Source of the DNA: an uncultured Subdoligranulum sp.
GTDB taxonomy: Bacteria > Bacillota > Clostridia > Oscillospirales > Ruminococcaceae
Reading direction: 5' to 3'
Length of the DNA stretch: 60,174 nucleotides
Assembly: GCA_904390925.1 (NCBI GenBank)
Contig: CAJFMB010000011.1
Span: 1-60,174 of the forward strand
The notes below the pieces were generated by a model. It worked only from the letters and a program-made list of their open reading frames with translations. It was not told the origin of the DNA and made no database searches. Made by a program: the position numbers and the translations under genes. Below are positions 9,324-16,994 of this stretch, piece after piece (the stretch's first letter is position 1; every line of letters begins with the position of its first letter).

Positions 9324-9737
9324 TCAGTCCAGCTTGCCGTACTGGCTGTCATCCACCGGCTCCAGCCATTCGTTGCGGGTCTCCACACCGGGAACCTCCA
9401 CCGCCAGATGGGCAAACCAGCTGTCTTTGGCGGCGCCGTGCCAGTGCTTCACCCCGGCGGGGATCACCACCACATCGCCGGCATGCAGCTGGCAGGCAGG
9501 CTGACCCCACTCCTGATACCAGCCCCGGCCGCCGGTGACCAGCAGAATCTGGCCGCCGCCCTCCTTGGCATGATGAACGTGCCAGTTGTTGCGGCAGCCC
9601 GGCTCAAAGGTCACGTTGCCGATGGTCACTCCCTCGGTGGTCAGCATATTCAGATAGGAGGTACCGATGAAGGATTTCGCGTAGGCGGTATTCTCGCCGC
9701 CGCGGGGGAAAATTTCATGCTCGATGGTATTTGCCAT
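9324..9737 (-). CDS. Cupin domain-containing protein
   Basis: A 137-aa single-domain cupin. The metal-binding motif 1 is visible as NNWHVHHAKEGGGQILLVTGG (two His, one Glu/Gln position). Motif 2 is PAGVKHWHGA. The layout resembles small cupins linked to quinol or carboxymuconolactone metabolism, but no enzyme partner is nearby, so a reaction cannot be assigned. It is monocistronic, with its own promoter, a palindromic operator over the transcription start, and a strong terminator. This suggests an individually regulated, possibly inducible gene. AGGAGCGG precedes the ATG. Confidence 0.85.
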   Translation of the reverse strand: MANTIEHEIFPRGGENTAYAKSFIGTSYLNMLTTEGVTIGNVTFEPGCRNNWHVHHAKEGGGQILLVTGGRGWYQEWGQPACQLHAGDVVVIPAGVKHWHGAAKDSWFAHLAVEVPGVETRNEWLEPVDDSQYGKLD

Positions 9738-9772
9738 ACAAAATCCGCTCCTTTGCCCTGTCAGTCACTGCT

Positions 9773-9791
9773 GATACCAACTGTTGGTATC
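9773..9791. promoter_or_regulatory. 19-bp palindromic operator at the cupin promoter
   Basis: A perfect palindrome with 9-bp arms (GATACCAAC / GTTGGTATC) around a single central base. It lies directly downstream of the -10 box and covers the expected transcription start. Its position fits repression by steric block. No regulator gene is adjacent, so the binding protein is unknown. Confidence 0.7.
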
Positions 9792-9794
9792 TGT

Positions 9795-9823
9795 ATTGTA
9801 CCGCGGGCCGGAGGCAAAGTAAA
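9795..9823 (-). promoter_or_regulatory. Sigma-A-like promoter for the cupin gene
   Basis: Minus-strand TTTACT (9823..9818), 17-bp spacer and TACAAT (9800..9795). The predicted start site near 9788 falls inside the 19-bp palindrome. Confidence 0.6.
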
Positions 9824-9874
9824 ATACCTGTTTTGCAGTTCTGGCGATACCTTCCGGGCATAAAATGGCGGCTG

Positions 9875-10750
9875 TCATAGGCCACGGCTCAGATACTGCT
9901 GCAAAGCCGGCAGGGTGGTCTTGGCCTCCTCGCGGCCCTCGTTCACAAGGGCCAGCAGTTTGGTGCGGTCCTTTTCCATCCGGTCCACCGTCACCGGCCG
10001 CTGCGGGCGGACCACAAAGATGCGGCCCTCCGCTTCCAGACGGTCGATCTGGTCCATCAGGGCATTGTAGCGCAGATCCTGGGCCAGCAGCGCTGCCAGA
10101 AACCGGGGATGCGCCGCATAGAAGTCGCTGAACAGATCCACCATCCGCTGGCTGGTCATGGGCTTGCGGTAGCCTTTCTCCCGGGTGGTTACCACCACAA
10201 TGCGGCGGTAACCCTGTTTCAGCGCCCAGTCCAGCGGGATGGGGCAGGAGCAGCCGCCGTCCAGGTAGGCTTTGCCGTCAATCTTCACCGGCCAGCTCAC
10301 CAGCGGCATGGAGGCCGAGGCGATCACGGCACGGGTAAAGTCGCTGCAATGTCCCTTTTCAAAAAAGGCGGGCTGTCCGGTGTCCACACTGGTGGCCACC
10401 ACAAACAGCTGCTGCGGGCTGGCGGCATAGGTGGCGGCGTCAAAGGGTTCGCGGCCGGTCAACCCGTTGATGATGAAATCCAGCCCGAACAGTCCCTTGT
10501 TGCGAAACAGCGCCAGCGGTCCGGCATAGCGGGGGTCCTTGCGGTAATGCAGATTGATCCGGGCGCTGCGTCCCGGCTGCCGGGCCAGATAGTTGACCGC
10601 ATTCAGCCCGCCGGCCGACACGGCGGCCACCACGGGAAAATAAAGGTTGTGCTCCATCCATACATCCAGCACGCCGCTGGTAAAGACGCCGCGCAGCGCA
10701 CCGCCCTCCAGAAGCAGTACGCTGTCCGCAGGCATTTCAAAATCGGACAT
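9875..10750 (-). CDS. Patatin-like phospholipase family protein
   Basis: A 291-aa cytoplasmic protein of the patatin/YjjU type. It has the oxyanion Gly-rich loop LLEGGALRGVFTSG (residues 13-26), the nucleophile-elbow serine at about residue 45 (AVSAGG, one residue different from the usual GxSxG) and the catalytic Asp in YLDGGCSCPIP. It is probably a lipid acyl hydrolase; the substrate is unknown. The start is set at ATG 10750..10748 with AGGAGGTG seven nt upstream; a longer reading frame upstream lacks a ribosome binding site. It has its own promoter at 10794-10822. Confidence 0.85.
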   Translation of the reverse strand: MSDFEMPADSVLLLEGGALRGVFTSGVLDVWMEHNLYFPVVAAVSAGGLNAVNYLARQPGRSARINLHYRKDPRYAGPLALFRNKGLFGLDFIINGLTGREPFDAATYAASPQQLFVVATSVDTGQPAFFEKGHCSDFTRAVIASASMPLVSWPVKIDGKAYLDGGCSCPIPLDWALKQGYRRIVVVTTREKGYRKPMTSQRMVDLFSDFYAAHPRFLAALLAQDLRYNALMDQIDRLEAEGRIFVVRPQRPVTVDRMEKDRTKLLALVNEGREEAKTTLPALQQYLSRGL

Positions 10751-10793
10751 ATCCGACACCTCCTGACAAAAGCGGGAAACACCCGTACGGTCC

Positions 10794-10822
10794 ATTGTAT
10801 TCCACCTTTTCCAAAATGGCAA
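10794..10822 (-). promoter_or_regulatory. Sigma-A promoter for the patatin-like gene
   Basis: Minus-strand TTGCCA (10822..10817), 17-bp spacer, TACAAT (10799..10794). Confidence 0.7.
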
Positions 10823-10904
10823 AGACATCATTGGGTCAAGTGTTCAAAAATAGCCATTTCTGCCGGCAAAAGCCGGACAAATGTTTCCGAAAACAAGGAA
10901 AACA

Positions 10905-10946
10905 GAAAACGCCCCGCCGCTTCCCATCAGGAAAACGGCAGGGCGC
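10905..10946 (-). terminator. Probable terminator of the dnaK-like gene
   Basis: About 34 nt beyond the stop codon a 10-bp stem (one G-U pair, 16-nt loop) is followed on the minus strand by TTTT. It is weaker than other terminators in the window. Confidence 0.55.
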
Positions 10947-10979
10947 TGCAAATGCAATGGTATGGGCGTCCGGCGGCGG

Positions 10980-12770
10980 TTACGGCCGGGCCTTGCTGGC
11001 CTGTTCGGCCTCCCAGCGGCTGACCAGTACCGAGGATACCGACTCCAACGCCTGGCGGGCATCGTTCAGGCGGGTGGTGTCGTCGGGGGTCATCTTTTCC
11101 GGGGTCTTGTGTTTCATGGCCCGTTCCAGCTGGCGTTCGGCCTCCTTGATGCGGTTTTTCTCCTCCCGCTCCCAGGACTTGCCCAGCTTGCTGCCCAAAG
11201 CCGAATGCACCCGGTAGGCGGCTGCCTGGGCGGCGTTGATCGCCTCAAACGCGGCCTTTCGGGTCTGATCCTGCCCGGCATACATCGCTGCGTCGTGCAT
11301 GGCGCGGCGGATCTCCTCCTCGCTCAGGTTGGAGCTGCCGGTGATGGTGATGCCCTGTTCCTTGCCGGTGTCCAGATCCCGGGCACTGACCTTGACAATG
11401 CCGTTGGCGTCGATGTCAAAGGTAACCTCGATCTGGGGTACGCCGGCCCAGGCACGCTTGATGCCCCGCAGCGTGAAATTGCCCAGCAGCTTGTTGTCCC
11501 GGGCGAACTCCCGCTCGCCCTGCAACACCTTGATCTCGACGGTGCTCTGGAAGGGGGCGGCGGTGGTGAAAATCTTGGAAAACCGGGTGGGAATGGCCGA
11601 GTTGCGGCTGATCAGATGGGTGGCCACCCCGCCCACCGTCTCAATGGACAGGGTCAGCGGGGTCACGTCCAGAAGCAGCAGATCCTGCCCGCCGGTCATG
11701 ACCTCTCCGCCCAGACGCCCGCCCTGGACGGCGGCGCCCAGCGCCACGCATTCGTCGGGGTTCAGGCTCTTGGAAGGTTCCAGGTCGATCATCCGCATGA
11801 CCTTGGCCTGCACGGCGGGAATCCGGGTGGACCCGCCCACCAGCAGCACCTGGTCCAGGTCGTTGGCGGCCAGCCCCGCATCGCCCAGGGCGTTTTTCAC
11901 CGGCAGTGCGGTGCGCTCCACCAGGTCAGCGGTCATGGCGTCGAACTCCGCCCGGGTCAGGGTGGCCTCCAGATGCAGCGGGCCGTTGGGACCTGTGGCA
12001 ATGAAAGGCAGGTGAATCTCGGCAGAACGGGTGGAGGACAGCTCCTTCTTGACCTTTTCCGCTTCCTCCCGGATACGCTGCATCGCCACCATGTCACAGG
12101 AAAGATCGATGCCGTACTGCCCGGCAAACTGTTTCAGCAGCCAGTCGGCAATGCGGGCGTCAAAGTCGTCGCCGCCCAGATGGTTGTCGCCGCAGGTGGC
12201 CAGCACCTGCACCACGCCGTCGCCGATCTGGATCAGCGACACGTCAAAGGTACCGCCGCCCAGGTCGTAGACCATCACCTTCTGGGCACGGCCATTGTCC
12301 AGGCCGTAGGCCAGCGCTGCGGCGGTGGGTTCGTTGATGATGCGCCGGACATTCAGCCCGGCAATGCGCCCGGCATCCTTGGTGGCCTGGCGCTGGGCAT
12401 CGTTGAAGTAGGCCGGCACCGTGATGACGGCCTCGGTGACCGGTTCGCCCAGGTAGGCTTCCGCGTCGGATTTGAGTTTTTGCAGGATCTGGGCGCTGAT
12501 TTCCTGGGGAGAATACTGCCGCCCGTCAATGGTGATGCGGGTATCCTCGCCCATTTTGCGCTTGATGCTGCTGATGGTGCGCCTTGCGTTGGTGACGGCC
12601 TGGCGCTTGGCAGGTTCCCCCACCAGGCGTTCCCCGTTGTCGGTGAATGCCACAATCGACGGGGTGGTCCGCTGGCCTTCCGCGTTGGGAATCACCACCG
12701 GCTTGCCGCCCTCGATGACCGCGACACAGCTGTTTGTCGTGCCCAGGTCGATTCCAATGATTTTGCTCAT
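10980..12770 (-). CDS. dnaK: Hsp70 family chaperone (DnaK paralogue)
   Basis: A 596-aa Hsp70. ATPase-domain signatures are intact: [15 protein letters not shown] (phosphate 1), [16 protein letters not shown] (phosphate 2) and [13 protein letters not shown] (adenosine). The substrate-binding beta-domain is present ([13 protein letters not shown] region). The C-terminal lid region is short and ends [10 protein letters not shown], without the Gly-rich tail and EEVD-like end of housekeeping DnaK (usually 610-640 aa). It stands alone, with no grpE, dnaJ or hrcA nearby and no CIRCE element. It is therefore more likely a specialised second DnaK than the main chaperone; that is inference. The start is ATG 12770, with GGAAAGGA upstream. 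A 7-bp inverted repeat lies in its 5' leader (12798-12841). Confidence 0.9.
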   Translation of the reverse strand: MSKIIGIDLGTTNSCVAVIEGGKPVVIPNAEGQRTTPSIVAFTDNGERLVGEPAKRQAVTNARRTISSIKRKMGEDTRITIDGRQYSPQEISAQILQKLKSDAEAYLGEPVTEAVITVPAYFNDAQRQATKDAGRIAGLNVRRIINEPTAAALAYGLDNGRAQKVMVYDLGGGTFDVSLIQIGDGVVQVLATCGDNHLGGDDFDARIADWLLKQFAGQYGIDLSCDMVAMQRIREEAEKVKKELSSTRSAEIHLPFIATGPNGPLHLEATLTRAEFDAMTADLVERTALPVKNALGDAGLAANDLDQVLLVGGSTRIPAVQAKVMRMIDLEPSKSLNPDECVALGAAVQGGRLGGEVMTGGQDLLLLDVTPLTLSIETVGGVATHLISRNSAIPTRFSKIFTTAAPFQSTVEIKVLQGEREFARDNKLLGNFTLRGIKRAWAGVPQIEVTFDIDANGIVKVSARDLDTGKEQGITITGSSNLSEEEIRRAMHDAAMYAGQDQTRKAAFEAINAAQAAAYRVHSALGSKLGKSWEREEKNRIKEAERQLERAMKHKTPEKMTPDDTTRLNDARQALESVSSVLVSRWEAEQASKARP

Positions 12771-12797
12771 AAGAATGGATGTCCTTTCCAAAAAGCA

Positions 12798-12841
12798 AGA
12801 GTGGAGCGGCCAACACCCGCATAATCATGGAGAACCACTCT
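12798..12841 (-). other. Inverted repeat in the 5' leader of the dnaK-like gene
   Basis: AGAGTGG and CCACTCT arms (12798-12804, 12835-12841) are separated by 30 nt. A TACAAT -10-like box lies just upstream on the minus strand (12855..12850), with no convincing -35 box. The repeat would fold near the 5' end of the transcript, before the ribosome binding site. Confidence 0.4.
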
Positions 12842-12962
12842 GCGTTTTTATTGTAGCGCGCCGACATACAGAAGTTGTTGCGAAATCGTAAACTATCTTT
12901 GAAAACCATGCCACAAAATGTTGAAGCTTCTCCCGGCGAATTGCACAAACTACCCCAAACAG

Positions 12963-12991
12963 TTGACGATGCCCGCTGCAGATGCTATGAT
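12963..12991 (+). promoter_or_regulatory. Sigma-A promoter for hisB
   Basis: TTGACG (12963-12968), 17-bp spacer and TATGAT (12986-12991), about 43 bp before the hisB ATG. Confidence 0.8.
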
Positions 12992-13034
12992 TTAGAGGTA
13001 TAAATCGCCGTCAGGCGGAAAGAAGGAGATTCCC

Positions 13035-13622
13035 ATGGCACGCACAGTGACGGTCACCCGCAAAACCCGGGAAACGGACATTACCCTGACCCTGAACCTG
13101 GACGGGACCGGCAAGGCTGAGCTGGACACCGGCATCGGCTTTTTCGATCACATGCTGGACGGATTTGCCCGCCACGGACTGTTTGATCTGTCGGTCTGCT
13201 GCAAGGGGGACCTGCAGGTGGACTGCCACCACACCATCGAGGATGTGGGCATTGTGCTGGGCACCGCCATCCGCCAGGCGCTGGGGGACAAACAGGGCAT
13301 TGCCCGCTTCGGCAGCTGCCTGCTGCCCATGGACGAAACCCTGGCCATGTGTGCGGTGGATCTGGGCGGGCGGCCCTATTTTGTCTATGACGCCGCCTTT
13401 GCCGGACAGAGCTGCGGCGGCATGGACACCCAGATGGCCCGGGAGTTTTTCTACGCCGTCAGCTATTCCGCGGCGATGAACCTGCACCTGAAGGTGCTTT
13501 ACGGCGAAAACGATCACCACAAGCTGGAAGCCATGTTCAAGGCCTTTGCCAAGGCTCTGGACGCGGCCTCCCGCCCCGATCCCCGCATTCAGGGGGTGCT
13601 GTCCACCAAGGGTACGCTGTGA
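13035..13622 (+). CDS. hisB: Imidazoleglycerol-phosphate dehydratase
   Basis: Catalyses the Mn-dependent dehydration of imidazole glycerol phosphate to imidazole acetol phosphate in histidine synthesis. The 195-aa monofunctional form lacks the phosphatase domain of the enterobacterial fusion. Both metal-binding motifs are visible: GIGFFDHMLDGFARHG and DCHHTIEDVGIVLG in the N-terminal half, and the imperfect second repeat FFYAVSYSAAMNLH/NDHHKLEAMFKAFA in the C-terminal half. AGAAGGAGA precedes the ATG. It is separated from the rest of the his genes by about 8.5 kb and has its own promoter. The dephosphorylation step is provided by hisJ at 29128. Confidence 0.95.
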   Translation: MARTVTVTRKTRETDITLTLNLDGTGKAELDTGIGFFDHMLDGFARHGLFDLSVCCKGDLQVDCHHTIEDVGIVLGTAIRQALGDKQGIARFGSCLLPMDETLAMCAVDLGGRPYFVYDAAFAGQSCGGMDTQMAREFFYAVSYSAAMNLHLKVLYGENDHHKLEAMFKAFAKALDAASRPDPRIQGVLSTKGTL

Positions 13623-13765
13623 CCCTTGCCCAGGAGCGCCGGCGGGTTGCCCTGCCGGCGGATTCCGGTTTCCTGTTTCCCCCGCAGGGCGCGGCTCTGC
13701 ATTTCGCATACAAACCCGTTACCCACCGGCCGGGTCAGGCCGGATAGAGAGGAGTGTCGAAAGTT

Positions 13766-14988
13766 ATGTATCAGGAAATGATGGATACCATCGGCTTTGT
13801 CAGCCAGTACGACCCCGAGCTGGGCGCTGCCATGAACCGTGAACTTGGCCGCCAGCGCCAGAACATTGAGCTGATCGCCAGCGAGAACATTGTCTCGCCC
13901 GCGGTCATGGCTGCCATGGGCAGCGTGCTCACCAACAAGTACGCCGAGGGCTACCCGGCACACCGCTATTACGGCGGCTGCCAGTTCGTGGACGAGGTGG
14001 AAAACCTGGCCATCCAGCGTGCCTGCCAGCTGTTCGGCGCCAAGTACGCCAATGTGCAGCCCCATTCCGGCGCACAGGCCAACCTGGCGGTCTACTTTGC
14101 CCTGCTCAACCTGGGCGATACCGTCATGGGCATGGACCTGTCCCAGGGCGGCCATCTGACCCACGGCTCTCCCGCCAACATGAGCGGCAAAAACTACAAC
14201 TTTGTCGCCTACGGTGTGGACGAGAACGGCTTCATCGACTACAAGGCCCTGGCCAAGCAGATCGCCAAGGTCCGGCCCAAGCTGCTGGTGGCAGGTGCTT
14301 CCGCCTATCCCCGCGCCATCGACTTTGAAAAGCTGGCCGAGATCGCCCACGGCTACGGCGCCATGCTGATGGTGGATATGGCCCACATTGCCGGCCTGGT
14401 TGCCGGCGGCCAGCACCAGAACCCGGTGCCCTACGCCGATGTGGTCACCACCACCACCCACAAAACGCTGCGCGGACCCCGCGGCGGCCTGATCCTGACC
14501 AACAATGAGTATCTGGCCAAGCGCATCAATTCGGCCATCTTCCCGGGCACCCAGGGCGGCCCGCTGGAGCATGTCATCGCTGCCAAGGCAGTCTGCTTCG
14601 GCGAGGCACTCAAGCCCGAGTTCAAGGACTACGCCAAGAAGATCGTGGACAACGCCCAGGCACTGTCCGCAGCGCTGCTGGCCCGCGGCGTCAAGCTGGT
14701 ATCCGGCGGCACCGACAACCACCTGATGCTGATTGACCTGCTGGACGAGGAGTGCACCGGCAAGGAGCTGGAGCACAACCTGGACGAGGTGCACATCACC
14801 GCCAACAAGAACACCGTCCCCGGCGAGAAGCGCGCACCCCGGCGGTCACCACCCGCGGTATGGGCCCCGAGGAGATGAAGGTCATCGCTGACTGCATCGC
14901 CGACTGCATCTTCGACTTCGAGGACAAGAAGTCGGAGGTTGCCGCCCGCGTGGAGGAACTGACCAAGAAGTTCCCGCTGTACCAGTAA
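13766..14988 (+). pseudogene. glyA: Serine hydroxymethyltransferase, frameshifted by a ~31-nt deletion
   Basis: GlyA interconverts serine + THF with glycine + 5,10-methylene-THF. The sequence is typical SHMT through NTVPGEKR, including the PLP lysine in [14 protein letters not shown]. Immediately after codon EKR (14825-14833) the frame breaks. Translation would end at 14878 after a nonsense tail, while the rest of SHMT ([15 protein letters not shown]... to 14988) continues in another frame. Against the conserved family sequence, about 11 residues (SPFVTSGVRIG type, including the substrate-carboxylate Arg) are missing, meaning about 31 nt deleted near 14833-14836. The start is ATG 13766 with GAGAGGAG upstream; a GTG at 13754 overlaps that site. 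It is either a real lesion or an assembly error. Confidence 0.85.
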
Positions 14989-15016
14989 TACACAATCTTA
15001 AAAAGCCAATATCAGG

Positions 15017-15063
15017 ATGCCCGGAGCGTCAGCCCAGACGGTTGATGCCCCGGGCATTTTTTG
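15017..15063 (+). terminator. Intrinsic terminator after glyA
   Basis: An 8-bp GC-rich stem (arms 15017-15024 and 15050-15057) followed by a run of T to 15063, 29 bp after the glyA stop. Confidence 0.7.
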
Positions 15064-15184
15064 GTTTGTCCGGATTTTTCCGCACATGCGGCGGGTGCAG
15101 TGCATAAGCTGGACATGAGGGCAGGGGGTTCCGGCCGGGCAGATCCGCCCGCCGCCCGCCCTTTTGGTGAAAGGAGTGACTTCC

Positions 15185-15670
15185 ATGCCCAGCAATGCAA
15201 CGCCCGCCTACTGGGGCAAACTGTTGGAGAGCGGGTCCCGCGGGCCGGATGTGGCGCTGGTCCAGACCTGGCTCAACGCCGCCCGGCACCGCTGGCCGGT
15301 GATCCGCCCGGTGGTGGTGGATGGCCGGTACGGCACCGCCACCGCCACCGCCGTCAAGACCTTCCAGCAGCTGGCCGGTCTGCGCAGTGACGGCACCGTC
15401 GGCCCGGTCACCTGGGATGCACTGTATGCCGCTGCCCAGTCGGGTGGGGCAGTGTCGGGGTATCCCGGCATCCGGCTGCAGCAGGGGACCGAGGGGGCCG
15501 CGGTCCAGAGTGCCCAGCAGAAACTGCAGGCACTGGTCCCCGGCCTGACCGCCGACGGACAGTACGGCACCAAAACCCGGGAGGCTGTCCGCGCCTTCCA
15601 GACTGTGGAAGGCCTGACGCCCGACGGCATCATCGGGCCCGAAACCTGGGCCAGTCTGTTTGGTCTCTGA
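15185..15670 (+). CDS. Protein with two peptidoglycan-binding (PG_binding_1) domains
   Basis: A 161-aa protein made almost entirely of two PG_binding_1 modules. Repeat 1 covers about residues 15-80 (VALVQTWLN...DGRYGTATATAVKTFQQL...DGTVGPVTWDALY). Repeat 2 covers about residues 95-160 (VQSAQQKLQ...DGQYGTKTREAVRAFQ...DGIIGPETWASLF). These modules normally anchor cell-wall hydrolases to peptidoglycan, yet there is no catalytic domain, signal peptide or membrane segment. It may bind wall material as a regulator or spore/cortex factor, or be exported unconventionally; this is open. The ATG at 15185 is chosen because GAAAGGAG lies just upstream. Confidence 0.85.
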   Translation: MPSNATPAYWGKLLESGSRGPDVALVQTWLNAARHRWPVIRPVVVDGRYGTATATAVKTFQQLAGLRSDGTVGPVTWDALYAAAQSGGAVSGYPGIRLQQGTEGAAVQSAQQKLQALVPGLTADGQYGTKTREAVRAFQTVEGLTPDGIIGPETWASLFGL

Positions 15671-15679
15671 CCGGCGGCA

Positions 15680-15721
15680 AAAAGACCCGGGCACCGCATG
15701 AAACATGCGGTGCCCGGGTCT
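15680..15721 (-). terminator. Terminator of the acyltransferase gene
   Basis: A perfect 18-bp GC-rich hairpin (arms 15683-15700, 15704-15721, AAA loop) with a T-run on the minus strand, between convergent genes. Confidence 0.8.
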
Positions 15722-15730
15722 TGATGTTTG

Positions 15731-16744
15731 TCAGCGCTTTGCCGGCAGATGCTTCAAAATCCATTGGCCCACCCAGGCCGCCGCAAAGGCGCCTGCCAGA
15801 CAAAGGACCAGCCCGGCAGCCCACAGTGCCGGCCCGGCCTGCGCTGCCTGCAAACGGGGGATCAGCACCAGCGTGATACCCACATGGTGGACCAGATACA
15901 CCCCGTAGCAGAGCCGTGCGGCCCGGTGCGCCGCCGCAGCCGCCACGCCGCGCAGCAGCTGACCCAGCGCAAAGGCAGGCCAGAACAGTCCCAGCGCCGC
16001 CGCACTGGTGGTGTAATAGTCAGGCAGGCCTGCCGCGGCGGCTACCCCGGCCAGACAGACAAGCTCTGCCGACACTCCCCAGGGCAGTGCCCGGGGACAG
16101 GAGTCCGGGGCCGCCATCCACCGCCCGAACAGGGTGCCAAGGGCAAAGGCAGGCAGCTGCCCGCAGACGGTGTGATAGACATCCACCGTGGCGGGCAGCA
16201 CAAAGGGGACAGCCGCCCACAAAAGTGCCGGAACCAGCACCGCCAGCACCCGTCCGGCCCGGCTGCGGCGGGCCAGCAGCAACAGCGGAAACAGACAGTA
16301 GAGCAGGATCTGACAGCCCAGATACCATTCGCCGATCTTGTAGAAGGTGGGGGTCCAGGCCTGCAGGTAGCCGTCCAGACCGGCCGCCGAGAAGATCAGT
16401 CGCCAGGGGGCCACTCCGGCGTTATTGTGATGCAGCACATCGCTGTACAGAAACAGCGGAAAGAAAAACAGCCAGAACAGCGGGTAGATGGCCAGAAACC
16501 GGCTTTTGGCATATTCCGGCAGATGCCAGGGGGTTCTGGCATATTTCAGTCCCAGGCAGGCCCCCGACAGGGCAGTCATCCAGAACACCGCCACCTGCAC
16601 CAGCGCCGCGCAGAATGTGGTGGTAAAAAATCCGGGGGAGAACACCCCCGCCGATGTGGTCTCGACGCCGAAATGATAGACCACAATCCAGAGAATCGCC
16701 GCCAGACGGATGCCGTCCAGTCCCGGCAAGGTCTTTCGCTGCAA
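15731..16744 (-). CDS. Acyltransferase 3 family membrane protein
   Basis: A 337-aa protein with about ten membrane segments. It begins with the AT3 signature KTLPGLDGIRLAAILWIVVYHFG, in which the His is the proposed catalytic/acyl-CoA residue. AT3 proteins O-acetylate or otherwise acylate surface polysaccharides, teichoic acids or peptidoglycan. TTG at 16744..16742 is chosen as start, with GGGGTGG just upstream. An in-frame ATG at 16813 lies upstream of the -10 box at 16807..16802 and cannot be used from that promoter. It is transcribed away from the dlt-like cassette. The acyl acceptor is not identifiable. Confidence 0.8.
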   Translation of the reverse strand: MQRKTLPGLDGIRLAAILWIVVYHFGVETTSAGVFSPGFFTTTFCAALVQVAVFWMTALSGACLGLKYARTPWHLPEYAKSRFLAIYPLFWLFFFPLFLYSDVLHHNNAGVAPWRLIFSAAGLDGYLQAWTPTFYKIGEWYLGCQILLYCLFPLLLLARRSRAGRVLAVLVPALLWAAVPFVLPATVDVYHTVCGQLPAFALGTLFGRWMAAPDSCPRALPWGVSAELVCLAGVAAAAGLPDYYTTSAAALGLFWPAFALGQLLRGVAAAAAHRAARLCYGVYLVHHVGITLVLIPRLQAAQAGPALWAAGLVLCLAGAFAAAWVGQWILKHLPAKR

Positions 16745-16801
16745 AGGACCACCCCACGTGTTGAAGTTCCGCCCAGCCCCGCAGGACCGGGAATTGCCCC
16801 T

Positions 16802-16809
16802 ATTATAGC
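16802..16809 (-). promoter_or_regulatory. Extended -10 promoter for the acyltransferase gene
   Basis: Minus-strand TGC-TATAAT, an extended -10 element with no good -35 box. It supports the TTG start at 16744. Confidence 0.5.
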
Positions 16810-16850
16810 ACATCCCATCCGGGCACGGGTGACAAAATCGTCACGCAAAA

Positions 16851-16864
16851 TTTACATCTGTAAA
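16851..16864. promoter_or_regulatory. TACAnnTGTA-type palindrome upstream of the dlt-like cassette
   Basis: TTTACA-TC-TGTAAA, perfect 6-bp arms. The core TACAnnTGTA is the known recognition pattern of CopY/BlaI-family repressors. It lies 131 bp before the first gene of the cassette, in a 181-bp gap that otherwise holds only a weak TATTCT -10-like box at 16943-16948. Binding is a hypothesis. Confidence 0.35.
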
Positions 16865-16994
16865 CTGTGCGATGCCACGCCAAATATTGGATGCGGACCC
16901 GACAAAGTGAAAAATGTTCTATCTTTCGTAACAATTTCATGGTATTCTATGGCAAATTCAGAATGCCGGTCATTCCGGCAGGAAAGGAACCCGC

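Noticed and set aside
12771-13034. CIRCE/HrcA operator for the dnaK-like gene
   Set aside because: No TTAGCACTC-N9-GAGTGCTAA element or near match is present.
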